A stretch of 40,807 nt of DNA from Cryobacterium glucosi. Lineage in GTDB: Bacteria; Actinomycetota; Actinomycetes; Actinomycetales; Microbacteriaceae. The position numbers and the translations under genes were made by a program. The number at the start of each line of letters is the position of its first letter. The stretch's first letter is position 1. The notes under the pieces were generated by a model, which made no database searches, was not told the DNA's origin, and saw nothing but the letters and a program-made list of their open reading frames with translations. This document shows, piece by piece, positions 10,341 to 17,006 of the stretch. The stretch spans positions 1 through 40,807 of the forward strand of contig NZ_SOFS01000021.1 of assembly GCF_004402235.1 (NCBI RefSeq), read 5' to 3'.

Positions 10341-11486
10341 CTAGAACTCCGAGAGCGTCGTCGACAGCACCGTCACGAGGAGCGGCACCACGCCGAGCAG
10401 CATGAAGGCCGGCAGGACACACACGCCGAGGGGAACCAGCAGGGCGATCCTGAGGGTGACCGCCCGCCGCTGGCCTGCTGTCCGGGCGTCGCGGCGCAGC
10501 TGCTCGGCTTCGCTGCGCAAGAGCTCGGCGGCGGGCACGCCGGCGCGCACGGCCAGGTCCAGCACCCGGTCCGCGGCGGAGCGGCCGGGGTCCGCCGAGT
10601 AGCCGGGGTCGGTTGAGCGGCCGCGTCTTGCGGTGCGGCCGAGGGCGGCGGAGCGGCCGGGCTTCGCGGGCTCCGACCGCCGGCCTCGTTCCGGATGCGG
10701 GTCTGGCGCGGCGGGGAGATAGCGGCCGAGCGCCTCGGTCACCAGGGCCTGGGCGCGGTCGACCGAACCGCCGCCGCTCATCGCGATCGCGGTCAGGTCC
10801 AGATCGAGGCCCGGCGTCGGCGCCCGAGCCCGGGCCCGCCGGAGCAGCCGGCGATTCCACCGGTTCCCCGCGAGTATGAGTCCGGTACCGCTGCCGAGGC
10901 ACAGCCAGCCCGGTACGGTCAGGAACAGCGTCGCGACGGTGTTGAACCCGAGCAGCACGCCGAAGAGGATCCCGACGAGCGGCAGGACGGCGACCAGCCG
11001 GGCGGTCGCGGCCGGGCCGGCGAGCGCCGTCTCGAGGTCCGCATGAAGCTGGCCGAGGTCGCGCAGGCTGGCCGCGAGCTGACGCAGGCACGCGGCGAGC
11101 GGCGCCCCTGACCGGGTCGCCACCTCCCACGCGGCGGCGACCGCGCACCAGGCCTCGCCCGACTGCCCGCCAACGGCCCGCGCCTCCCCCGCAATGGCCT
11201 CCGCAACGCTGTCCCCGCGACTCGCGGCGAGACCGGCGGCGCGCACGACACGGATGCCGACGGCCGGCGAATCGCCACCCGCCCGGTTCACCCGCGGTCG
11301 CCTCCGATCCGCACCCCTCTGGGCAGCGCGAGAGGCGTCAGGGCCGGCGTCCTCGTCCAGGTATCCCCACGCGTTCACGGGCGACACCCCTGCCGAGAGG
11401 AGCACGGCCAGCCGCTGCACGATCCGGGCCGCATCCTCGATGTCGGCGTCCCCTCGGGCTTGCTTGACCGCTCCACGGCGCATCAC
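10341..11486 (-). CDS. Fused TadB/TadC-like type II secretion system F protein
   Basis: 381 residues. T2SSF inner-membrane platform protein for pilus assembly. The N-terminal helical part (residues 20-50, VQRLAVLLSAGVSPVNAWGYL) and the 130-170 region (LRQLAASLRDLGQLHADLETAL) carry the T2SSF pattern. Hydrophobic pairs occur at about 165-210 (LVAVLPLVGILFGVLLGF) and at the C-terminus (LVPLGVCVLPAFMLLGVVPLL). A charged spacer of about 60 residues rich in GRS/DPGRS lies before the final segment. Most systems use separate TadB and TadC; here one chain appears to cover both. The start (GTG 11486 or ATG 11483) overlaps the tadA stop. It ends 570 bases before the pilin gene, with the small plus-strand gene in between. 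Confidence 0.85.
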   Translation of the reverse strand: MMRRGAVKQARGDADIEDAARIVQRLAVLLSAGVSPVNAWGYLDEDAGPDASRAAQRGADRRRPRVNRAGGDSPAVGIRVVRAAGLAASRGDSVAEAIAGEARAVGGQSGEAWCAVAAAWEVATRSGAPLAACLRQLAASLRDLGQLHADLETALAGPAATARLVAVLPLVGILFGVLLGFNTVATLFLTVPGWLCLGSGTGLILAGNRWNRRLLRRARARAPTPGLDLDLTAIAMSGGGSVDRAQALVTEALGRYLPAAPDPHPERGRRSEPAKPGRSAALGRTARRGRSTDPGYSADPGRSAADRVLDLAVRAGVPAAELLRSEAEQLRRDARTAGQRRAVTLRIALLVPLGVCVLPAFMLLGVVPLLVTVLSTTLSEF

Positions 11487-12565
11487 GGGATGCCCCCGGC
11501 CGGCACGCCCACCAGCACGGCCACCAGCAGCCCGCGGCCGTCGAGCTCGAACCGGCCGAGCTGCGCGAGCCTGCGCTCACCGCCGCGGCGCTCGAGGTGC
11601 AGCACGAGGCCGATCGCGCTGACGGCCTGCCGGGCGACGGCCGCCTGGCTCATCCCGGCGAGCGCCCCGAGGGCCTCGAGCTGGGCGGGCACGTCGCCCA
11701 GGGAGTTCGCGTGCAGGGTGCCCGCCCCGCCGTCATGGCCGGTGTTGAGGGCGGCGAGCAGTTCGCGCAGTTCGCCGCCGCGGCATTCGCCGAGCACCAG
11801 CCGGTCCGGGCGCATCCGCAGGGCCTCGCGGAGCAACGCGTCCAGGCCGACCCGCCCGGCGCCTTCGAGGTTCGGCTGCCGCGATTCGAGCGCCACGACG
11901 TGGGGGTGGTCGATGCGGAGTTCGGCGACGTCCTCGATGACGACGATGCGCTCCCCCGGCGGCGCCTCGCCGAGAAGTGCTGCCAGCAGGGTGGTCTTGC
12001 CGCTGCCCGCCGCCCCGGTCACGAGCAGGTTCTCCCGTCCCTGCACCGCTGCACGCAGCCGGTCGCTGAGCGCGAGGCCCACCGTCCCCGAGCCGAACAG
12101 GCCCCCAGCGGCGAGCGCGTCCAGTCGCGGCCGGTCGGGCCGCGGCAGCCGGATCGAGAGCAGGGTGCCCGTGCTCGACACCGGCGGCAGCACGGCGTGC
12201 ACCCGGATGCCGTCGGCGAGCCGCACGTCGACGCACGGGCTCGCCTCGTCGATGTGCCGGCCGCCGAGCGCGATCAGCCGCACCGCGAGCGCCCGCACCT
12301 CGGCCTCGGCACACCGCCAGCCCGACTGCCGCACCGGGCCGAGGCCCGCATCGACCCAGAGGCCGGCCTCGCCGTTGACGAACAGGTCCGTCACACCTGC
12401 GGATGCCGCGTACCGCGCGATCGGGCCCAGTCTGGCCAGGTTCCGCCCGGGCACCAACCCCGTCACCGACCCCGGCCCCGTCACCGGCGCGCGCTCCCCC
12501 GGGTCGGCGACCTCGGGCATCCGCTCACGGTTGAGCGACGGGGCGGCGACGAACGGTTGCACCAT
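11483..12565 (-). CDS. tadA: TadA/CpaF-type secretion ATPase
   Basis: 360 residues. Hexameric ATPase (type II/IV secretion superfamily) that drives Tad pilus assembly at the inner membrane. It has an N-terminal domain (ITDLFVNGEAGLWVDAG, residues about 60-80), Walker A GAAGSGKTT, an Asp box (VVIEDVAELRIDHPHVV), Walker B (RPDRLVLGECRGGE) and a His box (AGTLHANSLGD). All catalytic residues are present. ATG 12565 is my preferred start; GTG 12637 is possible, but neither has a clear ribosome site. TadZ/Ssd, usually the first gene, is missing. The 6C RNA lies directly upstream on the same strand, so read-through of its terminator could feed this operon. Confidence 0.9.
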   Translation of the reverse strand: MVQPFVAAPSLNRERMPEVADPGERAPVTGPGSVTGLVPGRNLARLGPIARYAASAGVTDLFVNGEAGLWVDAGLGPVRQSGWRCAEAEVRALAVRLIALGGRHIDEASPCVDVRLADGIRVHAVLPPVSSTGTLLSIRLPRPDRPRLDALAAGGLFGSGTVGLALSDRLRAAVQGRENLLVTGAAGSGKTTLLAALLGEAPPGERIVVIEDVAELRIDHPHVVALESRQPNLEGAGRVGLDALLREALRMRPDRLVLGECRGGELRELLAALNTGHDGGAGTLHANSLGDVPAQLEALGALAGMSQAAVARQAVSAIGLVLHLERRGGERRLAQLGRFELDGRGLLVAVLVGVPAGGIP

Positions 12566-12702
12566 GACCCGAAAGTATCCGGCGATGACCTCGTGGACGG
12601 GGCCACAACACCAGGCTGGGGACGCGTCGCCCTGCACGACGACGACGGTGGAGGACGAGCCACCGAACCGCCGGAAAACTGCCGGAAACCCGTCGGGTCG
12701 CT

Positions 12703-12808
12703 AAAAAAAGGGGGGCGGCACCTATTGGGGGGAACAGGTGCCGCCTCGGCATCACGCTGATTGGGGGGAACCAAACGTGATGCAGGTCAAAACTTTCGTT
12801 CGGACGAG
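12703..12808 (-). ncRNA. 6C small RNA
   Basis: Two hairpins on the minus strand each expose a run of six cytosines. The 5' hairpin (12783-12749) has arms GCATCACG/CGTGATGC. The 3' hairpin (12745-12714) has a 10-bp stem GGCGGCACCT/AGGTGCCGCC. Both loops contain GTTCCCCCCAAT. Seven Ts follow (12709-12703), so the second hairpin doubles as terminator. This is the defining structure of actinobacterial 6C RNA (Mycobacterium B11). In M. tuberculosis that RNA also lies next to the tad-like locus (beside Rv3660c), and in mycobacteria its C loops pair with G-rich mRNA sites. The 5' end is an estimate from a TATACA box at 12820-12815. Confidence 0.9.
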
Positions 12809-12814
12809 TCCAAG

Positions 12815-12820
12815 TGTATA
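12815..12820 (-). promoter_or_regulatory. Probable -10 box of the 6C RNA promoter
   Basis: TATACA on the minus strand, about 35 bases before the first 6C hairpin. No good -35 match sits 16-18 bases upstream, so it may depend on an activator or a less canonical sigma site. Confidence 0.45.
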
Positions 12821-12845
12821 AGGAAAATCAAGATGCGCAAGTCCC

Positions 12846-12871
12846 CCGTGTCCTCATAAATGAGGACACGG
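12846..12871. promoter_or_regulatory. Perfect 12-bp dyad, possible operator
   Basis: CCGTGTCCTCAT and ATGAGGACACGG are exact reverse complements around two A bases. The site lies between the divergent 6C RNA and acs units, just upstream of the putative 6C promoter and about 105 bases upstream of a possible acs -10 box (TATGGT, 12977). There is no T-tract on either side, so operator function is more likely than termination. Confidence 0.6.
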
Positions 12872-13034
12872 TGACGCGGCCCCCGTTCAGGGGTGACCTC
12901 GGGCGATCCCGGAGAGTTCTCCGGGGAGAGAGCCGCTCCGCAATTCCCCGCAACGTGAGTTCGCGGATCGTCAGGGTATGGTGCACGAGGGGCTTGTTAC
13001 GCACCCGGCCGTCATCGCAAAGGAGCGACAAGCT

Positions 13035-14990
13035 ATGAGCGTTCAGATCGACCACCTTCTCAACGAAACCCGCAGGTTCGCACCGACTGCCGAGTTCGCG
13101 GACCAAGCCATCGGCACCGCGCAGCTCTACACGGATGCCGCGAACGATCGCCTCGGATTCTGGGCCGATCAGGCCCGCGAGCTGCTGCACTGGCACAAGC
13201 CGTTCACCACCGTGCTCGACTGGACCAACCCGCCGTTCGCGAAATGGTTCGAGGACGGGCACCTCAATGTGGCCTGGAACTGCCTCGACCGGCACGTGCT
13301 CGCGGGCAATGGCGACCGGGTCGCGCTCTACTTCGAAGGCGAGCCAGGAGACTCCCGCGCGATCACCTACGCCGAGTTGACGGCCGAGGTGAAGCGCGCT
13401 GCGAATGTGCTGACAAAGCTCGGCGTGCAGGCCGGGGACCGGGTCGCGATCTACCTGCCGATGATCCCGGAGGCCGTGATCTCGATGCTCGCCGTCGCCC
13501 GGATCGGCGCTGTGCACTCGGTCATCTTCGGCGGCTTCAGCGCTGAGAGCCTGCGCTCACGAATCGACGACGCGAACGCGGTGCTCGTGATCACCGCGGA
13601 CGGCGGCTACCGCAAGGGCCGCGTCACGCCCCTCAAGCCCGCGGTCGACATGGCGCTGACCGGTGTGCCGACGACCGTGCGCAACGTGCTCGTCGTCAAG
13701 CGCACCGGCAACGACGTGGAGTGGACCGACCGCGACCTGTGGTGGCACGACGAGCTCGCGAGCGTCGACGCCGAGCACGAGGCCGAGGGTTTCCCCGCCG
13801 AGAATCCGCTGTTCATTCTCTACACCTCCGGCACGACCGGTAAGCCCAAGGGCATCCTGCACACGAGCGGCGGGTACCTCACCCAGGTCGCCTTCACCCA
13901 CAAGAACGTCTTCGACCTGCACCCCGAAACGGATGTCTATTGGTGCACCGCGGACGTCGGCTGGATCACGGGTCACAGCTACGTGACCTACGGCCCGCTC
14001 GCCAACGGGGCGACGCAGGTCCTCTTCGAGGGCACCCCGGACACCCCGCACCCGGGCCGCTGGTGGGAGATCGTCGAGAAGTACAAGGTCAGCATCCTCT
14101 ACACGGCGCCCACCGCCATCCGCACGTTCATGAAGCTCGGCCGCCAGATTCCCCAGGGCTTCGACCTGTCGAGCCTGCGGCTGCTCGGCTCGGTCGGCGA
14201 ACCGATCAACCCTGAGGCGTGGATGTGGTACCGCGAGGTGATCGGCGGCAACGTCGCCCCTGTCGTGGACACCTGGTGGCAGACCGAGACCGGCGCGATC
14301 ATGATTTCGGCGCTTCCCGGGGTCACCGTCGCGAAGCCGGGCGCCGCGCAGGTACCGATCCCCGGGGTGTCGATCGACGTGCTCGACGAGGCCGGCGTGC
14401 ACGTGGGCCACGGTAACGGCGGGCTGCTCGTCGTCACCGAGCCCTGGCCGTCGATGCTCCGCGGCATCTGGGGCGACCCGGAGCGGTTCATCGAAACGTA
14501 CTGGGAGAAGTTCGGTGAGGCGAACCCGCGCTACTTCGCCGGCGACGGCGCCCGCCTCGACGAGGACGGCGATATCTGGCTGCTCGGCCGGGTCGACGAC
14601 GTGATGAACGTCTCCGGGCACCGGCTCTCCACCGCGGAGATCGAGTCCTCGCTCGTGTCGCACCCGATGACGGCCGAGGCGGCCGTGGTCGGCGCGCACG
14701 ACGAGACGACCGGCCAGGCTGTCGTCGCATTCGTGATCATCAAGTACAGCCACCTCGAGGAGTCCTCGCACGAGGACATCCAGGCGGTGCTGCGTGCGCA
14801 CGTGACGCAGCAGATCGGCGCGATCGCCCGGCCCCGGCAGATCTTCATCGTGAACGAGCTGCCGAAGACCCGCTCGGGCAAGATCATCCGCCGCCTGTTG
14901 CAGGACGTCGCAGAGGGCCGCGAAATCGGCGACACGACGACCCTCGCCGACACCTCCGTGATGCAGGTGATCAAGAGCACCCTGGGGTAG
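13035..14990 (+). CDS. acsA: Acetyl-CoA synthetase (AMP-forming)
   Basis: 651 residues, full family length. Activates acetate to acetyl-CoA via acetyl-AMP in the cytoplasm. Visible are the AMP-binding core ILYTSGTTGKPKG, WWQTETGAIM, the hinge region WLLGRVDDVMNVSGHR, and the C-terminal acetylation motif KTRSGKIIRR with the catalytic lysine at residue 616, a known target of Pat-type acetylation. ATG 13035 is preceded by AAAGGAG at nine bases; the longer frame from 12978 lacks such support. The gene stands alone on this strand, divergent from the 6C RNA and tad genes, as in mycobacteria. Confidence 0.97.
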   Translation: MSVQIDHLLNETRRFAPTAEFADQAIGTAQLYTDAANDRLGFWADQARELLHWHKPFTTVLDWTNPPFAKWFEDGHLNVAWNCLDRHVLAGNGDRVALYFEGEPGDSRAITYAELTAEVKRAANVLTKLGVQAGDRVAIYLPMIPEAVISMLAVARIGAVHSVIFGGFSAESLRSRIDDANAVLVITADGGYRKGRVTPLKPAVDMALTGVPTTVRNVLVVKRTGNDVEWTDRDLWWHDELASVDAEHEAEGFPAENPLFILYTSGTTGKPKGILHTSGGYLTQVAFTHKNVFDLHPETDVYWCTADVGWITGHSYVTYGPLANGATQVLFEGTPDTPHPGRWWEIVEKYKVSILYTAPTAIRTFMKLGRQIPQGFDLSSLRLLGSVGEPINPEAWMWYREVIGGNVAPVVDTWWQTETGAIMISALPGVTVAKPGAAQVPIPGVSIDVLDEAGVHVGHGNGGLLVVTEPWPSMLRGIWGDPERFIETYWEKFGEANPRYFAGDGARLDEDGDIWLLGRVDDVMNVSGHRLSTAEIESSLVSHPMTAEAAVVGAHDETTGQAVVAFVIIKYSHLEESSHEDIQAVLRAHVTQQIGAIARPRQIFIVNELPKTRSGKIIRRLLQDVAEGREIGDTTTLADTSVMQVIKSTLG

Positions 14991-15053
14991 CCGGGCCGGC
15001 CGGACGAGGGGGCAGTGAGGGTTTTCACAAGCGGCCCCCCTATCGTGGGGACA

Positions 15054-16325
15054 ATGCCTCGTCTTCCCTCGTCCGGACGCCTGGTCGCGCTCGACGCACT
15101 CCGCGGTGTCGCCGCGGGCATTGTGCTCGTGCACCACGTCTCGATGACCGCTCCCGGCATCGCGGCCGCATACCAGTCGACCGTCGGCGTCGACACCGGT
15201 TCGGCGGGCTGGTGGTCGACCCTGACCCCGCTCAAGTTCCTCGTCGCCGGCCCCGAGTTCGTGCTGGTCTTCTTCGTCCTCAGCGGTTTCGTGCTCGTAC
15301 GCTCACCGCTCGCGAGCCGGGCCGCGAGCACGGCGAACGGGCTCGCCGCCCGCGGCTACGACTGGGTGGCCTATTACCCGCGCCGCATCATCCGCCTGGC
15401 GATCCCCGTCGTCGTGTCCGTCGCCCTCGCCGCCGCGTGGATCCTCCTCGTGCCGCGTGCGGGCATCGACGTCGGCGGCAGTTGGCTCAAGCGGCAGGAC
15501 AATCCCGACATCGGCCTCCCCAACCTGCTCGGCGAGGCGAGCGTCATCGGCGGCTCCGGCCGGCCGGACGTCAACCCGCCGCTCTGGTCGCTGACCTGGG
15601 AGATGTGGTTCTCGCTTCTGCTGCCGATCTGCGTGCTGCTCGCCGTCGCGACCCGCCGGCTGCCCGCGCTCTGGGCGGCGGCGTTCCTCGCCGTGAGTGC
15701 GACCGGGTACGTCACCGGCATCGAGCCGCTGATGTACCTGCCCGCGTTCGGCCTCGGCGCCCTGCTCGCCGCGAACCACGAGTCACTCCGCGTCTGGGCG
15801 GCCCGGGTCGCCGCACGACGCGGCGGCACCGCCATCTGGATCGAGCTCACCGCCCTCGGCCCCGCGCTGCTCGTGTCGCACTGGCTGCTGCGCCCGCAAC
15901 TCAGCGGGCTCTGGGGCGACCTGACGCTCGCGCTGCGGGTGCCCGGCGCCGTGCTCGTCGTCGCCGTCGTCGCGCTCTGGCCCCCGCTGCAGCGCCCGCT
16001 CTCCGCCCGGCCGCTGGTCTGGCTCGGCCGGGTGAGCTTCAGCCTGTACCTCGTGCACTTCCCGGTCGTCGTCGCCTTCGGCACGATGTTCGGCCCTGGC
16101 CGCTGGTGGCTCGGCGCGCTCGTCTCTGTGCCGCTCAGCCTCGCGCTCGCGCAGCTGATGTACCTGTGGGTCGAGCTGCCCTCGCAACGCGTCGCGAATT
16201 GGACGGGCCGGTGGGCGAGCGAGACGGCCGGTGCGCTACGGAGGCGCGGCGGCAGGCGAACGGATGCCGCGGCATCCGCCGCCCCCACCTCTCCCGTGCC
16301 CGAGAACGAGCGCGCGAGCGCCTAA
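15054..16325 (+). CDS. Membrane acyltransferase family 3 (OafA/YrhL type)
   Basis: 423 residues with about ten membrane segments. The N-terminal LVALDALRGVAAGIVLVHHV contains the conserved D-x-L-R-G and catalytic-type histidine region of acyltransferase 3 proteins. FVLSGFVLV and the basic PRRIIRL motif follow, and a late SFSLYLVHFPVVV segment is also typical. These enzymes O-acylate exported sugars or lipids at the membrane. ATG 15054 (GGGGACA upstream) is preferred over GTG 15015. The C-terminus is a polar Ala/Pro/Arg tail. Its stop overlaps the convergent RidA stop by two bases. The substrate cannot be told from sequence. Confidence 0.88.
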   Translation: MPRLPSSGRLVALDALRGVAAGIVLVHHVSMTAPGIAAAYQSTVGVDTGSAGWWSTLTPLKFLVAGPEFVLVFFVLSGFVLVRSPLASRAASTANGLAARGYDWVAYYPRRIIRLAIPVVVSVALAAAWILLVPRAGIDVGGSWLKRQDNPDIGLPNLLGEASVIGGSGRPDVNPPLWSLTWEMWFSLLLPICVLLAVATRRLPALWAAAFLAVSATGYVTGIEPLMYLPAFGLGALLAANHESLRVWAARVAARRGGTAIWIELTALGPALLVSHWLLRPQLSGLWGDLTLALRVPGAVLVVAVVALWPPLQRPLSARPLVWLGRVSFSLYLVHFPVVVAFGTMFGPGRWWLGALVSVPLSLALAQLMYLWVELPSQRVANWTGRWASETAGALRRRGGRRTDAAASAAPTSPVPENERASA

Positions 16326-16792
16326 GCGAACGAGACGATGAGCTCCACCTCGACGGGCGAGTCGAGCGGCAGCACGGCGACGCCGACTGCCGACCGGGCG
16401 TGCACGCCGCGGTCGCCGAAGATCTCGCCGAGCACCTGCGACGCCCCGTTGACGACGCCGGGCTGGCCGGTGAACCCGGGGTCGGATGCGACGAACCCGG
16501 TGACCTTGACCACCTGCGTGATGCGGTCGAGCGACCCGATCACGGCCTTGATCGCGGCGAGGGCGTTGAGCGCGCACAGGCGGGCGTACTCCTGGGCGTC
16601 CGCGGCGGGCACGAGACCGTGGCCGTCGCCGACCTTTCCGGTCTCCGGCAGCACGCCGGACACCATCGGCAGCTGGCCGGAGGTGAAGACGAGGTTGCCA
16701 GAGACGACAGCGGGAACGTAGGACGCCACCGGGGGAACCACACTCGGCAGGTCGATCCCCAGTTCGGCGAGACGCGCATCAATGATCGACAC
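16322..16792 (-). CDS. RidA/YjgF family protein
   Basis: 156 residues. RidA proteins hydrolyse reactive enamine/imine intermediates made by PLP enzymes. Family features include GNLVFTSGQLP, a long helix (YARLCALNALAAIKAVIGSLDRITQVVKVTGFV), and the end motif ARSAVGVAVLPLDSPVEVELIVSF with the substrate-binding Arg. It is longer than E. coli RidA (128), mainly at the N-terminus and in one loop, as in the Rv3678c group. GTG 16792 is set by an ideal AAGGAGG seven bases upstream; that site lies within the end of the small gene before it (two-base gap), so the pair is one operon. Confidence 0.92.
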   Translation of the reverse strand: MSIIDARLAELGIDLPSVVPPVASYVPAVVSGNLVFTSGQLPMVSGVLPETGKVGDGHGLVPAADAQEYARLCALNALAAIKAVIGSLDRITQVVKVTGFVASDPGFTGQPGVVNGASQVLGEIFGDRGVHARSAVGVAVLPLDSPVEVELIVSFA

Positions 16793-16794
16793 GA

Positions 16795-16956
16795 TCAGGC
16801 CTCCTTCACGACGGGACGCTTGAGGTATGCAACGAGGCCGCCCTCCGGTCCCGGCACGACCTGGACGAGCTCCCAGCCGTCCGATCCCCAGCTGTTCAGG
16901 ATGGCGGCGGTGTTGTGGATCATCAGCGGGGTGGTGAGGTACTCCCAGGCAGGCAT
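16795..16956 (-). CDS. Small DUF4177-like protein
   Basis: 53 residues (MPAWEYLTTPLMIHNTAAIL..., then NSWGSDGWELVQVVPGPEGG and LVAYLKRPVV). The WEY...LN..G.DGWELV pattern is that of DUF4177-type small proteins that accompany RidA in Actinobacteria (the mycobacterial neighbour of Rv3678c). Function unknown. ATG 16956 has CGGAGTCTT upstream. It ends two bases before the RidA start and contains that gene's ribosome site. It is divergent from the PBP gene, with only 50 bases between the two start codons. Confidence 0.85.
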   Translation of the reverse strand: MPAWEYLTTPLMIHNTAAILNSWGSDGWELVQVVPGPEGGLVAYLKRPVVKEA

Positions 16957-17006
16957 AAGACTCCGATTCAGGCGGTTTTACAGATTTGTCCCTTACGCTC
17001 AATTGT

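Noticed and set aside
12703..12783. Novel riboswitch or attenuator in the tadA leader
   Set aside because: Two C6-loop hairpins followed by a U-tract are the known 6C RNA structure, and the genomic neighbourhood matches.
12814..13038. Small plus-strand gene before acs
   Set aside because: It overlaps the operator dyad and acs ribosome site, has Arg-rich random composition and no start signal.
13557..15137. Long minus-strand open frame opposite acs
   Set aside because: It is the antisense of a perfectly conserved acetyl-CoA synthetase; the peptide is rich in Arg/His/Asp/Val with no domain. High G+C makes such shadow frames common.
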